Source: Micromonospora kangleipakensis
GTDB taxonomy: Bacteria; Actinomycetota; Actinomycetes; Mycobacteriales; Micromonosporaceae
Length of the DNA stretch: 64,000 bases
Reading direction: 5' to 3'
Assembly: GCF_004217615.1 (NCBI RefSeq)
Contig: NZ_SHLD01000001.1
Location: 5,766,001 to 5,830,000, forward strand
Shown here: piece after piece, positions 15,588 to 24,866 of the stretch
How the letters are laid out: every line of letters starts with the position of its first letter
Position numbering within the stretch: position 1 is the first letter of the stretch
Notes under the pieces: model-generated
What the model saw: the letters and a program-made list of their open reading frames with translations, nothing else
What the model was told of the DNA's origin: nothing
The model's database searches: none
Program-made: the position numbers and the translations under genes

Positions 15588-18500
15588 GCCGGCTCCTTCA
15601 GCGCGACGGTGACGACTTCGTACGGGCGCAGGGTGACGACTACGGTGCCGTCCGCACGGACGGGTAGCGACTCGACCGGTTCTTCGGTCGCGGTGCAGCG
15701 CAGCGCGACGGCTCCTGGGCCGGTGTGCGGGTGCCGGACCGACGCGGTGGCGGCGGTACCGGCGAGCTCGCGGAGCCGGACCACGATGCCGCTCGCCCGG
15801 CGACCGGCGAAGACCGAGGCATCCACGTTGGATGGCAGGGCGGCGTCGAGAAGGGTGCCGGCGGCGGGCCGTCGTGGTGTGCTAGCACCCTTGTCCAGCC
15901 ACGTGACCAGGTTGGTCAACATCGGCGCGCGCAGGTCGCGGCCCAGTCGCCAGGCGGCAACCGGGTCGTACGTGGACAGCGGGGTGAACGCGTATCGCAG
16001 GATGACTGTGCCGTCCTGGCTGGCCGGCGTGTTTGTCCACCAGTAGTTGTTCATGACCCAGGAGAGGACCATGCCGCTCGGGGTGGCGGTGCGTGGCCAG
16101 CGACCACGCACGATGTCGCCGAGGGTGAACAGCGGCGCGTCGGCGCTTGCCCAGGCCACGCAGAGGTCTGGGCCGGCGACAGTGACGGCGTCCTGGGCCG
16201 TGAACCACTCATTGCACGCGCCGGGCTGGTGATCGCGGACGGGGTCGACCCAGCCCTGCTGCCGGTCGTACCGCACGATCGGGTCGGGCACGGCGAACGG
16301 GAACGCGACGTACACCGACTCCTTCGCCAGCTCGGCCTCCTTGACCAGGGTGACGGTGAGGTCAATGCGGTCGGTGTCGTCGTGCAGTCGCAGCGTCGTA
16401 CGCACCACGGGCAGGCTCGGCGCAGCGCCGACCGCGCTGATCTCCCAGCCCCAGGGCAGACGGCGGGCGCCCTCGGCCTGCATCGCCGCCGCGTTGACCG
16501 TCAGCTGTGGTGAGGGCAGTGCCGGGTCGATGTCGTTGAGGGAGGTAGCTTCGTCGCCCAGCCCACGCCCGCTGGCGGTGCCGCCACCGGTCACGTGTAG
16601 CACGTCGCCGAGCGCCCAGCCATGGCTCGGGTCGAGCAGCTCCCGGTCGAGTCGGTGATGCCGCAGACTGGTCGGCCGGCCGGTGTCCGGGTCGAATGCG
16701 ACCCGGTAGCGCGGTGTATCCAGAGAGGACGGCACGGAGCGGGCGGTGGCCTCACGGGATGGCGCAGTGTCACGACGCACGGCGTACGTCGCATAACCGA
16801 AGCCGGGCAGCGGGCCGGTGCGCACCCGGACGACCCCGGGCGCAGAGCCGAGCCGGATCGCGGGTAGCGCGGTGCCATCGAGCGTCTCGACGCGCTCGTC
16901 GGCGGCCAACTCCACCTCGATCTCAACGTTCCGCGCGAAGCTGGCCGGGTTCGCGACCACCAGCGCCGGGCCCTCCGTCGGCACGAGCTCGGCCAGTTGG
17001 GACAGTGCTCGCCGGGCCTCGTCGGTCGCGATGCGCAGCCCTTCGTCAATTTGGCCGATCTTCCAGTCGCGCTGGTCGATCACATCTGCCGAGTGCGGGC
17101 GGATGGTCGCATGGGCCGCGGTCCAGGTGTGCTCGCAGCCGAGCAGCAACCGGCGCCAGCCCTCGTCGAGGGTGGACACGTCTGGGCGTACCGTCGGATC
17201 TGCCGTCGCGACCAGCGCGGACATTGCCTCGGCCGCGGGCATGAGGGCTTGCGCGCGGCGATAGCGGGCGATCGCCGCGGCCTGCGTGCCGACGCCGTCC
17301 TCCCAGTAGCTGCCGCCGTCGCCCTCGAGCACCGGCAGCCGGTCTGCGAGCGGGCGAATGGCATCGAGGTAGTCGGCGATGGTGCTGAAGCGCAGTCTGG
17401 GATAGGCGTACCGGGCATTCCATCGCCCGACCAGATCGGCGTAACCGTCGGCCACGTCCTCGTTGTCGGCGTGCGTGCCGACGATCGGCAGGTCGTGCGG
17501 GGCATAGTCGGGTCGGTCGTAACGGGCCGCGTAGCGCGGAAGCGACGCGGACATGCCCGCGAGCGACGGCGGGTCCGCGCACATGAAGCGCAGTTGCGAG
17601 TACGAGTCGGAGAAGTACGCGACCACCTCGGCGCCGTCCGGGCCGCGCCAGCGAACCGGCGAGAGCAGGTGCAGGGTGTCGCTATCCGGGTTCCCGCCGC
17701 GGGTGTGGTTGGCGATGCCGAAGAAGCCGGTCAGCCCCAGCGCGGAGACGATCGACGGGATCGCCTGTGGGTACGACGGTACGTCGGTGAGGTTGGCCGT
17801 GCGTATCGGAAGGCCCAGGTCACGGCCGAGCTGGGCGGCGAGGTAGGCCGCTCGATAACACTCCTCGAGGCTCGCCACGCCGGCGAGGAACAGGGCGTAG
17901 AACGCGTTGACGCCGACCTGACCTGCGCGGATCGCCTCGAGTGCCGCGGTTGTGGGCGCCTCGGTACGGGACCGCAGGAAGGTCTCCAGGATCATGCTGC
18001 CGTCGACCGTGAACGCATAGTCGGGTGTGCGGCGCAGGATGCCGGTCACCCGATCGATGTTGCGGTTGTGCAGCTCGATGACCTTCGCCTGGTTGTCGGT
18101 GTACCCGATGTCCAGGTGCACGTGAGGGATCAGATGCAGCGTCCAGCGCCGTGCGGGGCGGAACGGCGTCCGGGGCAGCTCGACGCGGCGGCCGTCGAGG
18201 TCGAGCGCGGCGTGGGCGTCGGTCTCGGTCTCTGTGTCGGAGCGGGCCGGCACCGCGAACCTGATCCGGGCGTCGCCGAAGTCGACGCCGGCCACAGGAG
18301 ACGCCAGCTCGTGCGAGCCGACCCGCAGGGCGGCGGTGCCCACGGCGAACCCGTGCGGGGCTGTCAGGTCCAGGTCGACCAGCTCGAAGAGGTCGCCGTC
18401 GCGTTCGACGTACAGCGGGGTGGGGCGAAGCCGCAACGTCGGCTCGGCCGGTGTGGTGCCGGCCGCGAGCGAGAGTCCCCGCCAGGACAGTGCGCTACCG

Positions 18501-19066
18501 AACCACACGCCCAGGTGCGGCAGGTGCGGCTGCGTCTTCGTGAGGTCGGGCTCGACCTCCTCCGGGCAGTGCGTGGTCAGGATGATCTCGTTCCGGCCGG
18601 CCCGGATGAGCCCGGGCCGCAGCGGAACGACCCGGTCGATCGGCCCCGAAATCGGCGACGGCGGCATCGGCGCGTGGGCCCGGTCGTCGCGTACCGGGTC
18701 GAGCAGCACCAGACCGCGCCGGCCGTTGACCGTGACGATGAGATCCGGGCAGGGGCCGTGGCTGGCCAGCGCGTGCAGGTGCAGGTCATGCCAGAGTTCC
18801 TCCGAGCCGGCCGGAGCGTCGAACCGGATCGTCGCGTCCGCGGGCCGCCAGCCGTGTCCGGCGTCAAGTGGGCCCGGCTGCACCGCCGGCCAGTGCGTCG
18901 AGGCGTCGCTGCGGCCGATCTCGAAGACGGGACCTCGCTCGGCCGGGTCCGGTCTGTCCACTGGCGAGTACGGCGACGGTCGCGCGTCGGTGCCGGCGTA
19001 CCAGTGGTCGGCGAACTGGCGTGGGCCGGCAGCCGGGTCGCCGATCTGCCACAGTTGCCTGCTCAC
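15584..19066 (-). CDS. Glycoside hydrolase family 38 alpha-mannosidase-like protein
   Basis: 1160 residues from a GTG that overlaps the stop of the preceding gene (GTGA); a longer upstream extension in this frame is spurious. Residues ~1-305 are a beta-rich N-terminal region. The catalytic domain starts at LHLIPHVHLDIGYTDNQ (Zn-binding His and Asp, ~311-326). The likely nucleophile Asp is ~428 in LTDVPSYPQAIPSI. Further Zn/active-site His residues lie in VGTHADNED and LLGCEHTWTAAH. The C-terminal half is the usual beta-sandwich. There is no signal peptide, so it should cleave imported manno-oligosaccharides in the cytoplasm. Substrate linkage is inferred from family only. Confidence 0.85.
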   Translation of the reverse strand: MSRQLWQIGDPAAGPRQFADHWYAGTDARPSPYSPVDRPDPAERGPVFEIGRSDASTHWPAVQPGPLDAGHGWRPADATIRFDAPAGSEELWHDLHLHALASHGPCPDLIVTVNGRRGLVLLDPVRDDRAHAPMPPSPISGPIDRVVPLRPGLIRAGRNEIILTTHCPEEVEPDLTKTQPHLPHLGVWFGSALSWRGLSLAAGTTPAEPTLRLRPTPLYVERDGDLFELVDLDLTAPHGFAVGTAALRVGSHELASPVAGVDFGDARIRFAVPARSDTETETDAHAALDLDGRRVELPRTPFRPARRWTLHLIPHVHLDIGYTDNQAKVIELHNRNIDRVTGILRRTPDYAFTVDGSMILETFLRSRTEAPTTAALEAIRAGQVGVNAFYALFLAGVASLEECYRAAYLAAQLGRDLGLPIRTANLTDVPSYPQAIPSIVSALGLTGFFGIANHTRGGNPDSDTLHLLSPVRWRGPDGAEVVAYFSDSYSQLRFMCADPPSLAGMSASLPRYAARYDRPDYAPHDLPIVGTHADNEDVADGYADLVGRWNARYAYPRLRFSTIADYLDAIRPLADRLPVLEGDGGSYWEDGVGTQAAAIARYRRAQALMPAAEAMSALVATADPTVRPDVSTLDEGWRRLLLGCEHTWTAAHATIRPHSADVIDQRDWKIGQIDEGLRIATDEARRALSQLAELVPTEGPALVVANPASFARNVEIEVELAADERVETLDGTALPAIRLGSAPGVVRVRTGPLPGFGYATYAVRRDTAPSREATARSVPSSLDTPRYRVAFDPDTGRPTSLRHHRLDRELLDPSHGWALGDVLHVTGGGTASGRGLGDEATSLNDIDPALPSPQLTVNAAAMQAEGARRLPWGWEISAVGAAPSLPVVRTTLRLHDDTDRIDLTVTLVKEAELAKESVYVAFPFAVPDPIVRYDRQQGWVDPVRDHQPGACNEWFTAQDAVTVAGPDLCVAWASADAPLFTLGDIVRGRWPRTATPSGMVLSWVMNNYWWTNTPASQDGTVILRYAFTPLSTYDPVAAWRLGRDLRAPMLTNLVTWLDKGASTPRRPAAGTLLDAALPSNVDASVFAGRRASGIVVRLRELAGTAATASVRHPHTGPGAVALRCTATEEPVESLPVRADGTVVVTLRPYEVVTVALKEPA

Positions 19067-20064
19067 GCCGGCTCCGCCACGGTGACGGCGACGGACGCGG
19101 TCCGTGTCTCGCCGGGGGCGAAGAGGATCTGGGTGCCCGTGTTGGCCCGTACGGCGGCGATGCCCCGGCCGGGGAAGCTCGTTGCCGGCTCGATTGCCAG
19201 CACATAGGCGCTGCGATACCACGGGAAGCCCGCACTGCCCCCCGCCTCCAGCCAGTACCAGGCGTGCGGCAGGGTCGCCGCGTCCCAGTCCAGCTCGACG
19301 GCGAGACCCAGGCGCGAGTTGCGGATCGCCGCGTGACCGCGGGTGAAGTCGGTGAGGTAGCCCATCCGATCGACGCCCGCGTCGGGTGCCGGGATGCGGG
19401 TCAGGTCGACGGTCCCGCCGCCCCGGCCGGGGACGTGGGGCCACGTGGCGCGGACGCCGAGAGCGAGGTCGGCACTCGGCGTGTCGCGCTGGTCATCGAC
19501 CACGAACGTGCCGGCGGTCGTCTCGACGAGCGTGTCGGGCCCGATCAGCGGCGCCCCGAAGGCAGGGTGCTGGCTCCACATCGCCTCAATGGGTTCGCAG
19601 CCGACGTTCGTGATGGTTTCGCTGACGCTCAACCGGGCAGCGTCCAGGACGACCCGCTTGACGATCTCGAATGGGCTGCGTACGAGCCGGGCGCGCATCT
19701 CGACGCCGCAGCCGCCACCGGCGTCGTTTACGGGCGTCCAGTCGAACGGTGTCAGCCAAGCCTCGCCGTGCATGCCCCAGGCGACGCCGTGTTCGGTGAC
19801 CGCGTCGCCGCCGTTCGGGAAAACGGTCTGCCAGCCGCCCGGGTACGCCTCGATCAGTCGGGCCACGTCGTCCTCGCTCGTGGTGACGGCGCCGCGAGCG
19901 CGCAGCCCCCATGGCGACTGCCACAGCAACTCGGTGGCCGTGCCAAGCCACTGCAGCGACAGGACATCGCCACCCTTGCCGGGCAGGACCTCGGCGGACA
20001 GCAGATCAGAGCCGAGCCGGACGACCTCCCACCCGCGCCGTTCCACGACGTCGAGCTGTTTCAC
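19063..20064 (-). CDS. Aldose 1-epimerase-like protein (DUF4432 type)
   Basis: 333 residues. The GTG start has AGGAGG 8 bases upstream. Galactose-mutarotase-like beta-sandwich: DLLSAEVLPGKGGDVLSLQW, GVAWGMHGEAW with the substrate-binding His, MWSQHPAFGAPL, and the ending NTGTQILFAPGETRTAS. The family interconverts anomers or sugar-like derivatives and is common at the head of sugar operons. It is the first gene of the long minus-strand operon; a LacI-type operator lies ~57 bases upstream of its start. The exact sugar is unknown. Confidence 0.8.
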   Translation of the reverse strand: MKQLDVVERRGWEVVRLGSDLLSAEVLPGKGGDVLSLQWLGTATELLWQSPWGLRARGAVTTSEDDVARLIEAYPGGWQTVFPNGGDAVTEHGVAWGMHGEAWLTPFDWTPVNDAGGGCGVEMRARLVRSPFEIVKRVVLDAARLSVSETITNVGCEPIEAMWSQHPAFGAPLIGPDTLVETTAGTFVVDDQRDTPSADLALGVRATWPHVPGRGGGTVDLTRIPAPDAGVDRMGYLTDFTRGHAAIRNSRLGLAVELDWDAATLPHAWYWLEAGGSAGFPWYRSAYVLAIEPATSFPGRGIAAVRANTGTQILFAPGETRTASVAVTVAEPA

Positions 20065-20120
20065 CGTCGCGCCTCCTGCCGTCCGCTGCTGGCTCTTGGG
20101 CGGTCACCGTAACCCGCTCC

Positions 20121-20132
20121 GACAACGTTGTC
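20121..20132. promoter_or_regulatory. LacI-family operator, operon copy
   Basis: GACAACGTTGTC is a perfect 12-bp palindrome with the central CG typical of LacI-family sites. It lies 57-68 bases upstream of the epimerase start and should control the catabolic operon. Near-identical sites precede the glycosidase/regulator pair and the transporter. Confidence 0.75.
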
Positions 20133-20210
20133 TAGGCCCCGCTCCGCCTCGTGATCAGAGCGTCCCCCTGTCGTCAGGACGGCATGATGGACGCTCTGAT
20201 CACGGAGGAA

Positions 20211-21629
20211 CTAGTCGGTGCCTTGGCGGTCCTGCCGCAGGTATGCGGTGCCGTGCGTGAACGTCCGGATCTCGAACGTATGGCCCGCACGGCCCTCCCA
20301 CGCGAACGGCACGATCATGAACTCATAGTGGCTGGCCTGTTGAAAGTCGTGCCGGAAGATCTGCCGCAGAGCGATGATCTGGCCCGCCGTCGCGTCGTAT
20401 ACATCGATCGTCGCCACGAGGTCGTTGCCGGCCGTAACGTTGTCGATCGCGAGCTTGACCACGCCGGTGTTCCAGTCGGGCACGACGTTGTTGTTGTACG
20501 GCCCATACGCGAGAAACCCCGGCCCGTCGGACGTGTTCGCCGACCAGCCGTCGCCGTCGGGGCGACCCACCTGGTGGTACGGCATCGACTCGGTTTCGAA
20601 CATCAGCCCCCACCCGCCGTTGGTCTCGTTGGAGACCTTGGCACGACGGGTAACGCTGCCGAACTGGCCGATGCTGCGGTAGTACACCCACCGCTCCCCG
20701 CCGAGGCTGAGGAATGCCGGCCCGTCGTTACCGAACCCGCTCTCTGGAGCGAGCACCGGGTTCTGCCGGTACTTCGTCCAGGGGCCGGACGGGCTCGATG
20801 CCCGGGCGAGTCCGCTCGACCACTGGGCGGTCTCAAAGGGGGCGTCAGTGCTGCCCTCGTAGACCATGTAGTAGTACGAGCCCTCCTTGACGATGTCCCG
20901 TTTGCCGATCGTGCCGGCGTCCCACGAACCGCCCGGGCCAGTGCTCAGCACCGGGTTGCTACCACTCTTCGAGAGCGAGGTGAGGCTCGTTCCGCTGGCG
21001 AAGCCGACGCGCACGTCCGTGCCGTCGTACCTGTGGTAGTAGAGGTGCCAGGTACTGTTCTCGTACCACAGGTTCGGCGTACCGATGTTCGCCGACTCCC
21101 ACCCAGACGGGTTGTGCGTGAGGATCCGTCCGACCTTCGTGAAGGTGACCCCGTCGGTCGACGTCGCCAGGCCGATGTCACCCGGGTTGGCGGGGCTGAA
21201 GCCAGCTCCCTCGTACACGAGGTAGAACGTGCCATTCACGTACGCCACGCCAGGGAAGCTCGCGATCCGGTCGTCCCAGGAGCCGGACGGCCCGGTGTCG
21301 AGCACGATGCCGTGGTCGGACCAGTTGACACCGTCGGTGGACGTCGCGAGGGCGGTCGCGAACGTGCCGTCGGGCTTGTTCTTGATGTAGTACGCCCGGA
21401 TCTCTCCGCCGGTGGTGACCGTGGAGATGAAGTGCATGTTGAACGGTTCGCCCATCACCCACTGTTTGTCGACCTTCAGGAACGCCTCATTTCGGTCGTA
21501 CAGTGCGGAGATGGTCGCGGGGTACGGGCTGTCGCTGGCGCTTGCCTGGCCGGCGTATCCGACCGCGGCAAGGACCACGGCGGCGAGCACCGCGCACAAC
21601 GTGCGCAGCGGTCGATGAAACCGCGACAT
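20211..21629 (-). CDS. Secreted GH43/GH32-like beta-propeller glycosidase
   Basis: 472 residues from an ATG preceded by GGAGG; an upstream start in frame adds unrelated sequence. Residues ~1-31 are a signal peptide (RPLRTLCAVLAAVVLAAVGY, cleavage near ASA-SD). Residues ~35-350 show repeated propeller blades with the A-T-S-x-DGV-x-(F/W) pattern (ATSTDGVNWSDHGIVL, ATSTDGVTFTKVGRIL) as in GH43/GH32-type enzymes. The last ~110 residues (FLAYGPYNNNVVPDWNTGVV onward) look like a carbohydrate-binding sandwich. It should act outside the cell, trimming a polysaccharide for the importer. The family number and substrate are uncertain. It diverges from the lacI-type gene. Confidence 0.75.
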   Translation of the reverse strand: MSRFHRPLRTLCAVLAAVVLAAVGYAGQASASDSPYPATISALYDRNEAFLKVDKQWVMGEPFNMHFISTVTTGGEIRAYYIKNKPDGTFATALATSTDGVNWSDHGIVLDTGPSGSWDDRIASFPGVAYVNGTFYLVYEGAGFSPANPGDIGLATSTDGVTFTKVGRILTHNPSGWESANIGTPNLWYENSTWHLYYHRYDGTDVRVGFASGTSLTSLSKSGSNPVLSTGPGGSWDAGTIGKRDIVKEGSYYYMVYEGSTDAPFETAQWSSGLARASSPSGPWTKYRQNPVLAPESGFGNDGPAFLSLGGERWVYYRSIGQFGSVTRRAKVSNETNGGWGLMFETESMPYHQVGRPDGDGWSANTSDGPGFLAYGPYNNNVVPDWNTGVVKLAIDNVTAGNDLVATIDVYDATAGQIIALRQIFRHDFQQASHYEFMIVPFAWEGRAGHTFEIRTFTHGTAYLRQDRQGTD

Positions 21630-21775
21630 CAATGTCGTTCCTCCTTCACGATTGGGGACGGGCCACGCACACGTGGCGCCCCAGTCGTGCGCAGCGAATG
21701 GAGCGTTCGTCCTGGCGCGGCATCTTCGGGGTCGTGACATAGATCGCGATCTAACGGTTAGAGTAGCCGAATACT

Positions 21776-21787
21776 GACAACGTTATC
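21776..21787. promoter_or_regulatory. LacI-family operator between glycosidase and regulator
   Basis: GACAACGTTATC has one change from the perfect palindrome at 20121. It lies in the 327-bp divergent region, ~147 bases from the glycosidase start and ~170 from the regulator start, and so could control both, including autoregulation. Confidence 0.75.
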
Positions 21788-21956
21788 TAGAGTCAAACTC
21801 CGCGCCAGAGGCCGCAGTGCGTGACGCGGAAACACAGCCTGCGTGGGCCGCTGCGGTGTCGACGACGGAACGTTCGGCAGCAGCGACGGTCCGCAGCCGC
21901 GTGCAATCATGGGCGAGCGCTAGCGTGACAACGTACGAATGCCATGGAGGCGGCGC

Positions 21957-23051
21957 ATGAGGAGTCGACGGCCGACGATGGTGGACGTCGCACGGGAGGC
22001 TGGCGTCGGTCTCAAGACGGTCTCGCGGGTGGTCAACGGCGAATCGGGGGTGAGTCCCGAGCTGGTCGACCGAGTCTTCCAGGCCGTCGCCAAGCTGGGC
22101 TTCCGCCGTAACGCGATGGCTCGTGACCTGCGCGCCGGTCGATCCACTGCGAGTGTGGGGCTGGTCATCGAGGATCTTGGCAACCCGTTCTACAGCTCGG
22201 TCGCCCGCGGCGTCGAGCAGCTGACACGCGACCGGGATTTCGTGCTCATGACGGCCAGCAGTGAGGAGGATCCTGAGCGGGAGCGCGGGCTCGTGCTCGA
22301 GCTGTGTCAACGACGAGTCGAAGGCATGATCATCGTGCCGACGGCCCTGGACCACAGCTTCCTCCAGGCCGAGATCGAGATGGGCTTGCAAGTCGTCTTC
22401 CTCGACCGGCCGGCGACCGGCCTCATCGCGGACACCGTGTTGGTGGACAACCTTGGCGGCGCCATCGCCGCCACGGACTACCTGCTCGATCGCGGCCACC
22501 ACAGGATCGCCGTGCTAGGCCACGAGGCGAAAGTCTGGACGATGCGCCAGCGTCTCGCCGGCTTCCGTTCGGCGCTGGCACGCGCGGGCGTCCCGTACCC
22601 CGAGGACTTGGTCTGCCTCGGCCCGCTCACTCCGGCGGACGCCGCCGCCGCGACAGCTCAGCTGTTGGACGGTGGCGACCCGCCGACCGCGTTCTTCGCC
22701 TGCAACAACCGAATGACCGTGGGTGTGCTCGCCGAGCTGCAGCGGCGCGGCGGCGCGGCGGATGTCTCGGGGTTCGATGACATCGAGACGGCGGGCCTGT
22801 TCGCGCAACCGCTCGCGCTGGTCTCGTACGACGCCGCCGAGGCGGGCCGGCGGGCGGCCCAACTGCTGCTCGAACGCCTCGATGGACGGCGCACTCCGCA
22901 GCAGGTCGTCATCCCCACGACGCTCGTGCGCTACGGGTCGGAGACGGCCGGCCGACGCGCGCCCGCCACGGGCGCCGGCGCGCGCACACCTGGCCCACGC
23001 GCCGCAAGGGCCAGCACGAGAGCCGGCTCGGGCTCCGGTGCCGGTGGCTAG
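21957..23051 (+). CDS. LacI-family transcriptional regulator
   Basis: 364 residues. The ATG at 21957 is chosen because GGAGG lies 7 bases upstream. The N-terminal helix-turn-helix (TMVDVAREAGVGLKTVSRVV) and hinge region (RNAMARDLRAGRSTASVGLV) are typical. The rest is the periplasmic-binding-like sensor domain (ACNNRMTVGVLAELQRRG, VSGFDDIETAGL). The C-terminal ~30 residues are low-complexity Ala/Gly/Arg. It should repress the sugar regulon by binding the three GACAACGTT(A/G)TC sites and release on binding a sugar or pathway intermediate. The effector is unknown. Confidence 0.9.
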   Translation: MRSRRPTMVDVAREAGVGLKTVSRVVNGESGVSPELVDRVFQAVAKLGFRRNAMARDLRAGRSTASVGLVIEDLGNPFYSSVARGVEQLTRDRDFVLMTASSEEDPERERGLVLELCQRRVEGMIIVPTALDHSFLQAEIEMGLQVVFLDRPATGLIADTVLVDNLGGAIAATDYLLDRGHHRIAVLGHEAKVWTMRQRLAGFRSALARAGVPYPEDLVCLGPLTPADAAAATAQLLDGGDPPTAFFACNNRMTVGVLAELQRRGGAADVSGFDDIETAGLFAQPLALVSYDAAEAGRRAAQLLLERLDGRRTPQQVVIPTTLVRYGSETAGRRAPATGAGARTPGPRAARASTRAGSGSGAGG

Positions 23052-23139
23052 TGGCTGGGCCGCTCGCAACCACCACCGGCGTTAGGATTCCGGCTCCGGG
23101 TTCTCGACGTCGCAACGACCAGGTTTCAGCGCATCCGTT

Positions 23140-23151
23140 GACAACGTTATC
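23140..23151. promoter_or_regulatory. LacI-family operator before the ABC importer
   Basis: GACAACGTTATC is identical to the copy at 21776. It is ~127 bases before the binding-protein start codon, in the intergenic region after the regulator gene. Confidence 0.75.
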
Positions 23152-23277
23152 TATACCGCCCTAGCCTTTGCCGCACCCACCCCGGCGAGGCCTCACCAAG
23201 CAAGGCCCCCAGCGCCCGCCGAGCGACAGGACCGCCGGGCAAGCTCGCTCGGCGGACCTTCATTCGAGGAGGAACGG

Positions 23278-24792
23278 TTGCGCGGATATACCCGACGACT
23301 GGCGGCCGCAGGCGTGGCTGCCAGCCTCTTCATACTGACGGCTGCCTGCGGCAGCGACGACGGTGACAAGGCGGCCGGCAATCTCTCCGGCGACCTGCGG
23401 GTGCTCGCCTTCGATGGCACGTCCAACTGGAAGGCGCAGCTCGAGGCTGCGGCCAAGGACTACGAGGCCAAGCACGCTGGCGTCGACATCAAGATCGAGA
23501 TGGCGCCGTACGACGGTTACAAGGACGCCCTCGAGACCCGGCTCGTCTCCCGCACCGCAGCCGACCTCGTCCTGGTCGAGCCACCGATGGTGCAGGGGCT
23601 CGGCGGGCGCGGATTAGCGACCGACCTGACCGGTGCGCTCGGCAAGGCGAATTCGTACGGCGGCACCGGCACCTGGCGTGACGGCTTCCGCCCGGGTTCG
23701 GTGGAGTCGACGATGGATAGTGGCAAGGCCGTCATGGTGCCGTGGTCCGCGGTTTGGGTCGGCCTCACCTACAACAAGAAGGCATACGAGAAGGCCGGCA
23801 TCACGACGCCGCCGGCCACCTGGCAGGACTGGATCGCGGCGAACGACAAACTCAAGGCGAGCGGCCAGGCGCCCCTCTACACCGCCATCAAGAACGACGA
23901 CGCCCAGACGTGGTGGCTGCTGACCACCATGCTGCAGGCGCTCTACCGGCCCAAGAGCGAGCAGATCAACCTGCGGCACGCCGACGGGTGGAAGTACGAC
24001 CATGCGAAAGCCGCCTCGGTGGCGGGCGAGTCGTACACCCCGGACGAGCTGTACGTCGCCTTCCGCAAGGGTGTCATCGACCCGGCCAAGTCGGCGGAGT
24101 ACCGCCGCGCAGTGGAGCTGATGCTGCAGCTCAAGCCGCACCTCAACCCCAATGCGGTCGCCGCCAAGGGCGCGGAGGTCGAGGACAAGTTCGTCTCCGG
24201 CGCCAGCGTGCAGGACCTCACCGGCACCTTCGCGATTCCGGGCATCCTGACGAAGATCGGTGGGCTGGCGACGGACAAGCAGTTCGAGATCGGGGCGACC
24301 AACTTCCCCTCGATCACTCCGACCGACTTCCCCGGCCTCACCGCAGGTGGCACCAACCCGCTGGCCGGCACGCGCAACGGTTGGATGATCCCGGCGGCCA
24401 CCAAGCAGAGCGCACTCGCCGTGGACTTCCTGCAGTTCATCACGAGCCCGGACCAGGCGAGCAGGATGTGGGCGACCAAGGGCGACAGCGGGACGACCGC
24501 CGGTGACCCGGCCGAGATCGTCGGCGTGCAGTACCCCGCCTCGTTCACGAAGGTCGACACGACGGCGAAGTTCGCGGAGATCCCGCTGTACGGATTCGGG
24601 ATGCCACCCACCTTCGACACGAAGGACTTCGACGAGTTCATTGCCCAGTGGCAGGGTCTGTGGAGCGGCAAGGCGAGCATCGACCAATTCTTGTCGCAGC
24701 GGTCCAAGTCCAACCTGGATGCACTCGAGCGGAACCTCAAGGTATCCGCTGCCCAGGTAGACCAGGGCTTCATCAAGCGCGAACTCGGATAG
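23278..24792 (+). CDS. Sugar ABC transporter substrate-binding lipoprotein
   Basis: 504 residues from a TTG with AGGAGGAA a few bases upstream. Signal peptide with lipobox LTAAC (Cys ~23), so it is lipid-anchored on the outer face of the membrane. Family 1 solute-binding fold: DVDIKIEMAPYDGYKDALET-type region, VPWSAVWVGLTYNKKAYEKA and GTRNGWMIPAATKQSA. It captures sugar or oligosaccharide for the two permeases that follow. The substrate is inferred to be the product of the secreted glycosidase, because all are under the same operator. Confidence 0.88.
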   Translation: MRGYTRRLAAAGVAASLFILTAACGSDDGDKAAGNLSGDLRVLAFDGTSNWKAQLEAAAKDYEAKHAGVDIKIEMAPYDGYKDALETRLVSRTAADLVLVEPPMVQGLGGRGLATDLTGALGKANSYGGTGTWRDGFRPGSVESTMDSGKAVMVPWSAVWVGLTYNKKAYEKAGITTPPATWQDWIAANDKLKASGQAPLYTAIKNDDAQTWWLLTTMLQALYRPKSEQINLRHADGWKYDHAKAASVAGESYTPDELYVAFRKGVIDPAKSAEYRRAVELMLQLKPHLNPNAVAAKGAEVEDKFVSGASVQDLTGTFAIPGILTKIGGLATDKQFEIGATNFPSITPTDFPGLTAGGTNPLAGTRNGWMIPAATKQSALAVDFLQFITSPDQASRMWATKGDSGTTAGDPAEIVGVQYPASFTKVDTTAKFAEIPLYGFGMPPTFDTKDFDEFIAQWQGLWSGKASIDQFLSQRSKSNLDALERNLKVSAAQVDQGFIKRELG

Positions 24793-24866
24793 CAAGAATC
24801 GGGTTCCGGCGGAGGCAATCGTCTCCGCCGGGACCCGGCTTTCGTCAGGCGGGGAAGGGCGACGGG

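Noticed and set aside
19067..19444. N-terminal extension of the GH38 frame upstream of the GTG at 19066
   Set aside because: It lies antisense-frame within the epimerase gene; the GTGA overlap at 19063-19066 gives the natural start.
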